Shown here in pieces: positions 48,930 through 60,924 of a DNA stretch of 64,000 bases (position 1 is its first letter; each line of letters starts with the position of its first letter). Origin of the DNA: Sipunculus nudus (taxonomy: Eukaryota > Annelida > Sipuncula > Golfingiida > Sipunculidae); contig CM049310.1 in assembly GCA_026874595.1 (NCBI GenBank), forward strand, positions 43,835,558 through 43,899,557. Reading direction: 5' to 3'. The notes under the pieces are model-generated. The model did not search any database, was not told the DNA's origin, and saw nothing but the letters and a program-made list of their open reading frames with translations. The position numbers were made by a program, and so were the translations under genes.

Positions 48930-51900
48930 TTATTTTGGCCTAATGGCCCTTCTATTAATTTGAGTATTACACCCTTCAGCCCGGCCCTGCCTGGTTACAT
49001 ATCAGTTTGGTCGCTCACACGTGAGTCCGCTTTTTAACAGGTGAAACGGGACAAATCTTTTAATATAGGTAGTACTAGTGAGAAAGAGAACAGGTTCCAG
49101 TGGAAGCGGGACGCTAAGATATATCGGATATGTTCTATATATGTCGTTTTCTAGCGGATAACGGCATATTTAGGTCAAATAGGCACTCAAAATAAGGAAA
49201 CCCATTTCGATTAAAAAAGTAAGATATGCCAAAACGACAGTTGGGGAAGGGATCCGTCCATGCTTATTATATCCCCCCCCCCCCCCGGCAAAAAAAAATT
49301 TGTAATCGAGTGTATAAATGCATTTTGATTTGGGCCCGGGAGACGTATTTCGGGAAAATTGACGTCTGTCGGACCTTGTATGTTATAGTTCAGAATTGCC
49401 TTGATTTACCGAATTTTAGTAATATTTTTGGTGTCTATGGTTAGGTAGAGTACTGTCCATGCTATAAAAATCGATTGGAAAATGTGAAAATTCGCATAGA
49501 ACACATATGATAAGGCCGTTTTTATTGGGCCCGGGTTTTCTGACGGCCCCAAACTGAGGTATAGCCTAATATGACCCTTACAAAAAATTATAATTTAGCA
49601 ATAAAAATACGAATTATCACCAAATTATTTGTTTTGGAAGTGATAGACCCAGTCTTCATGATTAGGCCTAACTCAATTTTAGGAACGTTTCTAATACGTA
49701 AGGGTCTTTTTCGAGTGTTTAATTGGGCCCGGGTTATTCCAGTTGGGCCCGGGTTTCAGTGTGTCCTACTTTGGTCTAGGGCCTACTGATATTTTTTTTA
49801 TAAAGTCAAAATATTTGGATCATGAACAAATCACGTTGAACATCACAAAATATAGGCCTAGGCTATGTTAAAGTCTAGGTAATATGCCTTATTATATGGA
49901 ATCTACCCGCAAAGGCTTTTACTTGTGGTATAGGTTAATTTGAAACGATTACTAAATTTTTTTGGTCGAAGTAGGCTAACCCCGGTTTACTGCATACTTG
50001 AACCGATCGTGTTCTCTTAGTTCAACCAGTGTGATGAATTGATAAGGGGTGCTATAATTAGGTCTACTGCATGCATGGTTGGCTGCCCTCATATAGGCCT
50101 AAATAAGTTGATATAAACAAAACGAATAGCCTGTGTGCGGTGATATCGGCGCTTTCTGGCCTATTTTTTAAAAGCTCCAAGGGATTAACTTCAGTTTATA
50201 GGCTATAAACTAGAGTAGGGCATCCGCTGTAGCCGGGAGAACACTGCAATGAATTCACGTGCCCGCTCGCAGGCTTTTCCCGCCGTCAGCACTCACACGG
50301 AGAACTCTAGGGAACTCCCTCATTCGAATAACCCCTGGTGGACAGATAGAGAATAAGCGGAACTGAGATTTTACAAGTAATACGCTTGATTATCGCCCAC
50401 ACACGGCTCGCATCACAGCTACTTCATGTGCACGTCAGTTTGGTTATTGTTGCGGAATCCATAACTGTGATACCTTCACATTGATGTTAAATCAAATCGG
50501 AATAAAACGGCTTGGGACGAGACAAACTTGGTCACTGCAGTGTAGTCAAGTGACCCAGAGGTCATGACGCTCAGTGCCAGTTGGCCTGCTGTCATTTTAG
50601 TAAGGTATTCTTGCAATTGATACTAATGATAGTTGTGAAGAATCTATTGAATGGATTTTCTTCAAATAATAGTGAGTCCAAATCTTTCTTTTCCAGCCCA
50701 GAACACTAAGAGCCTACGTGTCTGATTTTCTAAGGGCTAAAATCGCACAAATAAGGTGCATTACTCAAAGGAAATGCATGAAATGTGAGAAAATTTAGTT
50801 TTCACCAGCATACAGTTATGCACAGCTGAAGGAGTAATCCATGATCATCCAGCTTACCAAATTTCAAAATATACCAGACAACCATTACTGAGACATCTCA
50901 TTTAAAATATGAATTTTAGGTATAAATCAGATGTCTGCATTTTTAGATCAGCTGATTATAAGTTACACTCCTGAGGCAGCGGAAATCTTACGTATCTAAA
51001 GAAACAACTGATTTTCACGCTGCCAGCTTTGACCGTTTATGATATATTTAGACACCAGATGGCAGTTCGTTGTCCCCTGAAAAACATCTGCGTATGATGT
51101 GACAAGCAGCCAACCAGATGCCAATAAACAAACACTCCGCCCATAGCTGCGCTTTAAGTGCCGTTTGAAGACAGATAACGGTCAAATTTTAATTGCTCCT
51201 TCAGCATTCTTGCATCATCGACCAATTCGATTATGACATTATGACTGTGTTAGCGTAGCCATGTATCTGTTGTCTGCAGAACTGAAACCAGCCAGCAAGG
51301 TGTGCACGCAGCCTTTGTTGTTACGTTTCGTTTGAATTACATCTCACCGGCCAGGCATCCTATGTGCCCAATGCCCTAAGCAAACCACGTCTGTGGCAAT
51401 TCTCTCTGAGCCTGTGGCCTGTTCAGACCATAACCGGGACGATGAGCTGTCACTCAAAACAAAATGAACATGATTGGCTGCATGTATTCCTCGCTTGGCC
51501 GTGTCTTCCAGCAAAAGGTCTCATCTGATTGGACAAAAATACAGTGCTCCCCTCTGGTGTTGCAATTCAGGATACGAGGTCATAACAAACAGTGCTTACC
51601 ATATAGGCAGTAGGCCTATAGTTAAAGTGCTGTGTAAAGAGCGTAATTATAAGTTATCTGAACTATTGTTATGGCTTATTACCCGTTGTCTGTCAGTCTG
51701 CCTGTCCGAGATTGTCTGTTAGACTGGCATATTTTGAAACATTGAAACATGTGACTTTGTTCCTTTTAGAAATTTAGGAAAACCCTCAATTTTCCATTTA
51801 AATCCTACTATTATCACGTGGCAGGACTGCCTAATATCAAAACCACTTGTCTGGTTTTCTTTATATTTACCATAAATTTTCTCATATATATTTGCTATGA

Positions 51901-52039
51901 AAAAGCCAGAAATAAGGTCAGAGTTATGTAATTATATCAAAACAAAGTTTTGCGGATACTATGTTTTTGACTATGTTCCACACACATGTTCTTAGCCTAT
52001 AACTCTGTAGCAACTGGACTGAATTTTCCGAAACTTGAC
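48930..52039. other. Intergenic or upstream of the ASB-type gene
   Basis: No supported exon. The motif TTGGGCCCGGG recurs four times between 49331 and 49756 and TAGGCCTA-type palindromes are frequent from 49.66 to 51.62 kb. A 14-C run is at 49273-49286. A GC-richer patch at 50.22-50.45 kb is listed separately. Open frames at 49226, 49571 and 51474 are short and featureless. Confidence 0.5.
50220..50450 (+). promoter_or_regulatory. Possible promoter region upstream of the ASB-type gene
   Basis: Locally raised GC and CpG in an AT-rich setting. It contains an E-box CACGTG (50256-50261) and an E2F-like TTTTCCCGCC (50275-50284). It lies 6 kb before the first coding exon of the ASB-type gene, which needs an upstream non-coding exon. 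There is no TATA box. This is inference from composition and position. Confidence 0.2.
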
Positions 52040-52049
52040 ACCATAATCA

Positions 52050-53530
52050 GGTCACATGTGAAGTGGTGCCAAACCATTTTGCCTTGACCTCTGACCTTTC
52101 CTCTCCACAGTGCTTCAATCTGTGCGTCTGTTTTGACACATCAACCCACATATCTTCAGACTCATTTGACCAATTAGGCGGACATTTTGCAGAGTGTAGC
52201 TCCTCCCCTATTGGCAGGTCACCATAACATACAAAACAATGGTGGCACCACCTGTGACCCATTTTGCACAGCATCCATCTGTTTATCTGCCTTGGGTTAA
52301 AATCACTCATATCTCTGCAGTGGTTGGACTTATCTGTTATCTTGAAATGTTGCATGTGTATACATCCTGGGTAGCTTTCTTGATTTTATGACAGATGGCA
52401 CCACCTCCATTCACATTCAGGCTGCAGATATCCAGGCTAATATCTGAGGACTGGTTTGCTGTATCTTCCTGATATTTCGTGTATGTATAGTTCTCACATA
52501 GCTCCTTATCATACGCAAAACTGCTGGCACCACTTGCAACCATTTTGCACAGCGACTATCTGCTTGTCTGCAGTGGGATAAAATCACTCATATCTTGGCA
52601 TTGGTTTGACTTATCTGCCATAAATTTTGCATGTAAATACATTTTGGATAGCTTTCTTGATTTTATGGCAGGTGGCGCCACCTACATTTATGTTTACGCT
52701 GCAGACATCCATGCTAATATCTCGGGACTGGTAAGACATTGGCCTGAAATTTTGCATGAGTATATATCTTGCTTAGCTCTACAGCTAACCTGCAACCATT
52801 TTTGCACAGCATCCTTCTGTTTGTCTGCCATGGGATAAAATCACTCATATCCCAGCAGTGGTTTGATTTATCTGCCTAAAATTTTGCATATGTATACATC
52901 TTGGATAGATTTCTGGATTTTGTGGCAGGTGGCGCTACCTACATACACGTTTTTGCTGCAGACATCCATGCTTATATCTCAGGACTGGTTTGACGTATTG
53001 GCCTGAAATTTTGCATGAGTATATATCTACAGCTTTACAAATTTGGTGGCCAAAATTAAAACCATTTTTGCATGGTTCCATCTGTTCATCTGCCTAGGGT
53101 AAAAATCAGTCATATTCAGCAATGGACTTATCCACCTGAAATTTTGCATATGTATACATCTTTGATAGCTTTCTCTTTCAAATATCAGGTGGCACCACCT
53201 ACAGTCATTTTAACATGGCAGATATCCATTCTAATATGCAACACATCTCACTCCATTTCCCTCTGCCACTCAATGAGTATATATCTACAGCTTTACAAAT
53301 TTGGTGGCCAAAATTAAAACCATTTTTGCATGGTTCCATCTGTTCATCTGCCTAGGGTAAAAATCAGTCATATTCAGCAATGGACTTATCCACCTGAAAT
53401 TTTGCATATGTATACATCTTTGATAGCTTTCTCTTTCAAATATCAGGTGGCACCACCTACAGTCATTTTAACATGGCAGATATCCATTCTAATATGCAAC
53501 ACATCTCACTCCATTTCCCTCTGCCACTCA
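52050..53530. repeat. Tandem repeat of ~260-bp units (two ~130-bp halves)
   Basis: The phrase ACCATTTTTGCACAGCATCC (with variants) recurs near 52256, 52538, 52796, 53062 and 53320. Within each unit GGTGGCGCCACCTACA and the GCATATGTATACATCTTGGATAG type phrase recur, showing ~130-bp half-units. Units 53015-53272 and 53273-53530 are a 258-bp tandem duplication with no difference seen. Open frames here are repeat artefacts. Confidence 0.85.
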
Positions 53531-53539
53531 ATCCATGCC

Positions 53540-55145
53540 TCACTTCACCAGTTCAACTCTGATTTTGGCGGATACACGTAGTCGCTTGTCCACTACACAT
53601 ATTCTAGTTTATATAATTTGTGCGCCAAAACATAATGTACCTTGTAAAAAAGATATATACTCACTTAACATGATAAATGTTAACATACAGACATTTTAAA
53701 ACTTTATTTAATCAAAATTCAATTGTATACCCGAAAACTTGATCAGAATCTTGTACTTTTTTATGTTCTCAGCATAAATATAAAATCAATGCCTTAAATT
53801 TTGCCCAACTTTGACTATGGCACATTTTTTCCTGTAAGTACATTTGACTTGATTTTCACAGCATATAAACATCACAATTTAATCTGTTAAAGTCTGAAAA
53901 TTGGAAATAAAAGCTGAAAAATTAAGCTAGTTATTGAAGTTTTATCAGAAGCTCTATTTTATTCAATTGCATTGTCAAGATCCAGGCAGCCCACTCTGGT
54001 CAATTTAGCTCTGCCTGATTATACCTGATTTGTAATGCATCACTTGGAAAATATCCCTGCTGTAACAGGTGTCCAGATATTTTTATGTCAGTCCACCCCC
54101 ACCCACCCACCAAATGTATTGCAATACAGTCGAGCCCACTTTGTGTCATATTGGTTAAAAGAAAATCCTGTTTATTGTCACATAAATCTGACAACCCAAA
54201 CCATTTCCTATATAAACAATGGAAAATCTGACCATTTAATATCATAGAATACTTTCATAATCCAATTTATTGTCATGCTTGGAACCCTTGGCAGTGATAC
54301 CAGTTTGCAGTTAATATCACATTAAAAGCCGACAAGGCGATCAATGAGGCCAAGAGCCTGTAACTGGTCAGGATGTCAAACGATCACATCTCACACCTAT
54401 GTGCGGCAGGAAACTGTAGTGATGCATGCGGGTCATTTCCCCTTACTTAGCTAATAAACGTCTTAAGAAAACCACTGTAATCCAGATCATTGCGTTAACA
54501 AGGGTGATGTTTGCGATCACATGTCATACGAAATGAACTCCTGGCCTTTGCAAGGCTGCGGTTTACACCTCAGTGATATTTGTCGAGATGATATGAAGCA
54601 CAAGCTGTTAACATTGCTTACAACTCGAAATCTTCTTTAAGGGTCCATGAAAAGCTGAAGGTTTTGTGAGCACTGGAGGAGATACCCGGTCCAAAACCTA
54701 CATCGCCGCGAAACTTCAGAATGTTGACAATTGCTTGCCGATGAAGTCCTATCACAAAGACGATCATGGAAGTTTGAGTCATTAATAAGACATCCAGAAA
54801 ATAAGGTGCAATAGTCGGGAAAGAATTATCAAGTAAAATAGTTTTCCTAGGCATAATGTTATAACTGTGCCTCATATTTCCAGACATTTGACCTCATGAC
54901 CCAGACGATAAATCTCTTTCTGTTGGCAAGTCGGACTTCGGTCAGTTAATGTGGCATGCGGCACAAAACTTATAGAACATAAGGTGCGCACAAACGTAAT
55001 TTGATATGCCGTTGTGCAATAAAAATATTCATAAATGTTTCTGGTTCCTTTTTATAGACGATTTAATTAATATCATTTGAGACATAAAGCTTCTTCTATG
55101 ACTCAAAAGGACATCAATATTGAAGCCACTGAGAGAAGTTCACTG
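53540..55145. other. Intergenic, no supported gene
   Basis: AT-rich. Around 54.3-54.5 kb the base composition is more even (GCCGACAAGGCGATCAATGA), but no domain or splice pattern is seen. A - strand open frame at 54618-54887 is uncharacteristic and unsupported. Confidence 0.45.
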
Positions 55146-55149
55146 AGTG

Positions 55150-55830
55150 CAGTAGCTGCAGCTTGCAATTTGTTCCAGTCCACTTGTGGCAACTGCCTTC
55201 CTCACCTGAGCTTGCTCAGCCCAGTGTACTTGACTCACGAGAAAATTTGATGTATTTGCCTGACATTTTGACTTGTCCATGCATCTTTGATGGCTTTCTC
55301 GTGCACAAGAATGGTGTCGCCACCCACAGTGACATGCACAGTGTATGTACATGCTTATTTCTCATGAGGGATTTGATATATCAGCCTGAAATTGTGCTAT
55401 CTATACATATCTTATAGCTTTTCATATACAAGACTGGTGGTTCCACCAACAATGATTTTTACACAGTGTATGTCCCTGCTTATTCCTCAGTAGGGATTTG
55501 ATATATCAGCCTGATATTAGGCATGAGTATACGTCTTGGATAGCTTTGTTGTGTACACGACTGGTGACGCTACCTACTATAATTTTTTAAGTGTATGCTC
55601 CTGCTTATTTCTCAGGGGTGATTTGACATATCTGCCTGCAATTATGCATGTTGATACATCTCAGATAGTTTTGTGGGATACAAGACTTGTGGCGCCACCT
55701 ACAATTGTTTCATGCATCTGTGCACATAGCCCAAGAGTGGTTTAAAGTATCTGCCTGCATCTTGGATGGCTTTCTTGTCACAGGACTAGTGGCACCACCT
55801 ACAATCATTTTTGTGTTGTGTGCACCTATG
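55150..55830. repeat. Second array of the ~130-bp repeat
   Basis: The same half-unit as 52.05-53.53 kb, more diverged. GGTG(G/A)C(G/A)C(C/T)ACC followed by CTGCTTATTTCTCA, GATTTGA(T/C)ATATC.GCCTG and CATCT.(G/A)ATAG recurs about every 120-130 bases (near 55315, 55440, 55563, 55690, 55790). Confidence 0.7.
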
Positions 55831-55834
55831 CCAG

Positions 55835-56362
55835 TATATCAGCAGTGATGTTTGTGTAATTTGGGCTGGTCCTCGGGGGTTCATAATGTTTGGTACTTGC
55901 ATTGTTCATATATATGTCACACATGTACTTGAAAAAGGTCCAGCATGGAAGCATTATACCTGATGTATATCCATTGCACAGGTTCACATTAGTCCTGTAG
56001 GCCTTGTCTGTATAAAATTTGGTGATGCTAGCTCCTGCTGTTTTTGAGATAGTATGGGTAAATGACAGACGACACCACACCATCACATAAGCTCACGGGT
56101 TCACAAAAAATGTAGCCTATTTAATCGATTATGAAAGATAACAACCAATCATTGATATAATTGATTAATTGGTATACCACTGTCATTAAGTAAATTTAAT
56201 AGTTTTCTGGAAAATATTACCAATTAATGACAGCTAGATGGTGTTGTGGGATACAAGAAGACTGGATACCTCAGTGTGCTCAATTATGTGTTTATTAACA
56301 TGTCATTGTGTCTGTATATCTTATAATCTTTAATAGTTATTTAATATGTCTGTGTCTTGTAG
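55835..56362. other. 5' flank/intron before the ASB-type first coding exon
   Basis: AT-rich and non-coding. It ends in TCTGTGTCTTGTAG, a plausible splice acceptor for the exon starting at 56363. Confidence 0.5.
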
Positions 56363-56417
56363 AATGGCAGCAGATTGTGACAGGAATCTTTGCTGATGCC
56401 TGAATGTTATTAAAACC
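56363..56417 (+). promoter_or_regulatory. 5' untranslated part of ASB-type exon with short upstream ORF
   Basis: This exon part begins after TTGTAG and holds an upstream ATG at 56364 that codes for ten residues (MAADCDRNLC) before TGA. The ORF ends about 20 bases before the main ATG and could reduce its translation. Confidence 0.35.
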
Positions 56418-59400
56418 ATGATGAACAGTGATGCTGATGCTCTTTGGGACATTATAAGGAAAGACCGACTGGACCTGGTAAAAATTTACGAAGTATCATG
56501 ATGCAGGAGATGGCATATTTGTGATATGTTATTAAGTAGGAGATGGCACTGAATGAAATATTTATTTTCATTGCTCATGAAATTATTTTATAGATTGTAA
56601 ATATTGACATGTTGAAACATTCCTTTAAATATTTCCTGAGTCACAAATATGTCACCTCCTACTTCATTACACAAGGATATCATTAAAACTACTCCCGCAC
56701 CTTTCCCCCACCACACACATCTCGGCTCAATTTTAATCAATAAATATGCTTATGCCTAGTGAGACAAACTAGATACTGTGCAACTTAAACTTTATGTGAC
56801 TTGGCATCACAAGGGATCAGAAAGGTTACCTTTCATATTCCTCAATGTTTACCGGACTTGTATCACTGTAATGCTTCCCAGAAAGTAGTAAACCATTTAA
56901 TTATATTAAACATCCTTTTGTTAATGTAACAATGTTAATGTAATTAGTTAAGTAGTAAGAACTTTTTTTCTTTTTAATATAATTTTTCCCCCAAAAAATT
57001 TGAAATAATTGTACAGCAAGAAATTGTTCTTGTTTCATAATTGTGTTCAAAATTAAATTGATTGATTTAATCAGTCTTCAGAAGGAAATGTAAGGAAACT
57101 GTTGTCTGTTATTCAGCTACAATCATCTGAGAAGGGTGGCTATGACCTGGACTGTCCTGATCCAGGAGACACAACCTGGGGAAGACGACCTCTACACTAT
57201 GCAGCTGCAACAGGAAAATTAGATATTGTCATGTATCTACTAGATAATGGGGTAGACATCAATACACTTGACCTTGATGAGAGGACTGCTTTACACTGGG
57301 CAGCAACTGAAGGACAAGCCACCATTGGTGAGTCTTCATCCGATAAAATTCCTTGCAGAAGTCACATCCTTATTACAAGTTGCACCCTGACTTTTATGTT
57401 CACCCTCGGGGAATAACCATTTAAGTTTTTTTTCAGGAAATGTCCATAATATTAGGAAGGCTTATTAATATCTCGGGGAAATAAGCATATTTCCCAGGGT
57501 AGTGGGAATTCCTGGGATTTCCCAGGAAATACTGGGAATTACAGGGAATAACTGTGAATTGTAGAATTAATAGGCACACCTTTCTACAATTTTTTTTTCA
57601 GTAGATTATCTTAGAATTATTATTACTATGCAGGTAATAACTCCTGCCTGTTTTCTAAATTTGTCTTTATCAACTGTTTATCAACTGCTAAATTATTTTT
57701 AGCTTTTTTTTTCTTTAAAAGAGGAATTGACATGCATGTTACAAACTGACTACATTATATGCAGATAGCAAACATGCTTTTTAATATATTATCTTGAATG
57801 GGTTGAAACTGCTTTATCAGTATTGAAATATTAAAAATTTTTTAACCTTTACTTGATATTTAAATAAACATATATACAGGTGTTTTTATTCGCACTGACA
57901 TGAATAATTCCTAAGGTGGGATTTCTCAGTAATTCCTGGGAGTATTTCACAGGGTGGGAATATAAATATCATGGCTCCCTGCATTGCAAATCTGCAACCA
58001 AAGCCCCGGTAGTACTAACGTGGTTTATAAACTTGATATACCATTTAAAGCTATAAATAAATGAAAATTTATATACAATGCTTATATATAATAGCAACAG
58101 TATCATGACATTTTCAGTCAGGGTTCCATTTTCAGATAGGATTTTACATAGTGTATGGGAGTCCCAGGGTCAGCAATGTCCGATAACATTTTGTGCTATA
58201 AAACAATGTCAGTATTGACGTTTCATACTACAGTGTAGTTTCAGTAACATTGGAAAAAATAATATCAAGTACTTCATGCTACCATAGCTACCTAGCCTTG
58301 TACTTCTGTATAAATTATGTATATATCTTCACTCGACTCCATATATCCCCTTAATGACTTTTAAATATTGCGAATATCAATGTATCAAGTTTTCTTTTAG
58401 ATATCTGTTTTAAATAATAAATATGACTTGTTTTTTTAAGTTAAGGTTTTACATGTATTGCAGTACACATTTCCTTGTATGGCCACAGTAAGCTTCTTAT
58501 GTTAGGAGTAAATGCCCATGCTTATATATGTTCAAGCCTGAACTCAAATGTTTTTTATCTACACAGACCCTTATCTTCAGTATTTATCCATGTCCATCTA
58601 TCTGGGGCCCAGACTCAAATAAAATCTATAGGCTAATTTTGAATATGTACATTTTCTCATTTTTTTCTTGAAAACTGAAAATACTGATTAGCAAAATCAA
58701 AGGTAGGATTCTCAGGCACTGCATCAATTTTACCCCCCCCCCCTAAAAAAAATTTGATTTTGAATTTCAGGAGAAACTTAACAATTCTGAGCTCCAGCTG
58801 CTCAGACATTTCAAGAAGATAAAATAATACAATTTTGATAAATGTTCATTATTATATAGTGCTTTTACCTGTTTAGCAAAACAATTCTGTTGTTATCATG
58901 CTTTTCCCTGATCATAAGATTGTTTTATCAAAACATTCAAAAAAAGGTAATAAAAAAATCGCCACTGATTTCTGAAAAAAGAGCCTGAGAACCCAACCTT
59001 TTTTTTTGCCTGATGAATGCACATAAGGTTTACTGATTTGTTAATTACAGCTGGCTATCTGCTTTCAAGGGGAGCTGCAGTGAACAAGGCCCAGCATGAT
59101 GGCATCACACCACTGCATGCAGCGACATGTAGGGGCAATATGGATGTGTGCGTTCTGCTTCTCGCATCTGGGGCAGATGTCAATAAGTTGGACTCAAGCT
59201 GCTGGTCACCATCACTCTATGCCGCAGGCTACAACTACCCTGCATTAATGGAGTTATATATACAACATGGAGCAAGAGTAGAACAAATGACCCAGTTTAA
59301 TGAGACGTCAATGCATTTAGCAGTGGACGCAGACAGTCACGTTATGATAGACCTGCTCCTTCAACATGGGGCTAAACTTAATGTGAGGAACAAAGACGGG

Positions 59401-59796
59401 TTCACCCCACTCTTCTACTCAGTGTGGAAGAAGAAGACTGATATATGTAAACATCTCATTAATGTCGGTGCTGATGTGAATGTAGAAAACAACAGTGGAC
59501 ACACAGCGTTGTATTACACTGCGTGCTCATGTAATGAATCGTTCCTCCGTGTCCTCATTGACGGGGGAGCCGACTTGCAACGAGAGAAATGGTTAAAGAA
59601 GAATGAACCACCAGATCGACTCCGTGAGAATGTAAAACTGTTACAGTGGCTGCTCACTTGTGCATCTAATCCGTCAACATTATTTAAATTATGTGTATTT
59701 GCTATTCGCAAGACTGTTAACACAAACTATAACCAAAAGGTGCCTCTTCTGTGTTTACCTCCACTGTTAGCAAAAAAAGTGCAGACTTTAGTGTAA
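56418..59796 (+). CDS. Ankyrin repeat and SOCS box (ASB-type) protein, 3 coding exons
   Basis: Predicted substrate-recognition subunit of a Cullin-5/Elongin B-C ubiquitin ligase in the cytosol (ASB family knowledge). Exons are 56418-56477, 57075-57327 and 59051-59796. The donors CTG|GTAAAA and ATTG|GTGAGT and the acceptors TTTAATCAG and TTAATTACAG keep the phase (0, then 1), giving 352 residues and a stop at 59794. Seven ankyrin repeats run from about residue 45 to 275, for example RPLHYAAATGKLDIVMYLLD, TALHWAATEGQATIAGYLLS (spanning the second junction), TPLHAATCRGNMDVCVLLLA and TPLFYSVWKKKTDICKHLIN. The C-terminal SOCS box (59665-59793) has the BC-box pattern TLFKLCVFAIRK and a Cul5-box-like LLCLPPLLAKKV. 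The start ATG (second M follows at once) is chosen because the upstream ATG at 56364 reaches a stop after ten codons. The length is normal for the family. The substrate is unknown, and I cannot say which vertebrate ASB is closest. Confidence 0.85.
57450..57975. repeat. Foldback-like repeat in intron 2 of the ASB-type gene
   Basis: The left part has many GGGAATT/AATTCCC words (GTGGGAATTCCTGGGATTTC, CCAGGAAATACTGGGAATTA). The right part has GGTGGGATTTCTCAGTAATT and CCTGGGAGTATTTCACAGGG. The two arms are roughly inverted relatives and flank AT-rich DNA. It may be a decayed MITE. Confidence 0.35.
58699..59003. mobile_element. MITE-like repeat, copy 2, next to the exon 3 acceptor
   Basis: The left end AAAGGTAGGATTCTCAGGCA is the inverted complement, with mismatches, of the right end GCCTGAGAACCCAACCTTTT. 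The body matches 48607-48926. The right end lies about 47 bases from the exon 3 acceptor (59050), so it may supply part of the pyrimidine-rich or branch-point region. Confidence 0.6.
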
Positions 59797-59891
59797 AAGA
59801 TACATATCGTGCAGCACAACCAGTACAATTATCAGTGGCCCTGCAGAGAAGTGAAATGATAAATGGTGGCTGTGCCAAGAATTGATGTAAA

Positions 59892-59897
59892 AATAAA
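59892..59897 (+). terminator. Candidate polyadenylation signal (ASB-type gene)
   Basis: AATAAA about 96 bases after the stop codon, the first one downstream. Confidence 0.5.
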
Positions 59898-60924
59898 CAC
59901 GATCTTCATGAAATAGTTCAGCTAGCATTCCTACAAAAAACTTTGAGCAACTATATATTTCAAGTCAAGTTCAGTACACACTATCTTAGTATAGTGTTGG
60001 CTGCTTCAAGAAAATAAGGCTCTCTTATTACTGCTTATTCCAAACCTGATGATGTATAATCAATCACCTTTGGAATTCATTTGTGCATCATATGTACTAT
60101 TTTACTACAATACAAAACAACACAACACTGTCTTATGTTATTAATTTATTTACAGTAATCTCGGGTCACTCTTATCATCATTCAGTCTGAAATAATTAGT
60201 GTCTTTGTGTTATACAATGCCTCTTGAATAATTGAATTCCCTTGTATACCGGTAGTTATTAACTTGACCATTGATCCCTGAACTGATAACAGCCAGTCTT
60301 ATGAGTAAATGCTTGATCACTTTACAGACTGCCATTTTAAGTCGACTTTCAAATCCAAATACAATACTTAACCCCACATACACTAATATTCACCTTACTG
60401 ATCATAAAAGTTTCACATAACTTGAATTACAGATCTCAATTACGGTGGTTTAAATTACCAGGTATCCCTGGTGAATACAATTGCCAAAATCACCAATAAA
60501 TCTGATGAACAACATGTTGACTGATTTTGTTAATCCATGGTATCTGCATGAATGGTTCCCACTCAAAAAACCTTAAGAACCTTTCCAGGCCTTTCATTGA
60601 CCATATAGATGAGATTTTTCTAGGATGATCTCCAGTTAGTCACACATTTCTGATCAATGGCAGTGATTGCCAATAAATAAAAGCATTCATACAAATGATT
60701 GATGCTCCATTCAAGTAGAAGTACGTTGAGTTCAGCTTTATGAAGACAAGTGGCGTGGTGCTGTTTGGAATGTTCCTTCACCTCAAAGCTGATGCAGCTC
60801 TCTGGACTGAAGGCTTGGTGCTGCCATATACTGTTTAGTGGGATAAACTGTCACAACTACAGCTAGGCCTGACTAATAGTGGATCTCAAGATTAGATGAA
60901 ATTGTTGGTCAGATAAATTGTTGG
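59898..60924. other. Space between convergent genes
   Basis: It holds the 3' regions of the ASB-type gene (+) and of the gene on the - strand. No coding signal is seen. On the - strand an AATAAA complement lies near 60145, giving a possible ~780-base 3' untranslated region. Confidence 0.4.

Noticed and set aside
54618-54887. 89-codon - strand frame with a hydrophobic stretch
   Set aside because: No homologous pattern that I recognise and no consistent acceptor or donor. Left as unsupported.
57102-57327. Independent start of the ankyrin protein within exon 2 at 57102
   Set aside because: The codon there is TTG. The frame continues upstream to the acceptor at 57074 and joins in phase to the 56418 exon.
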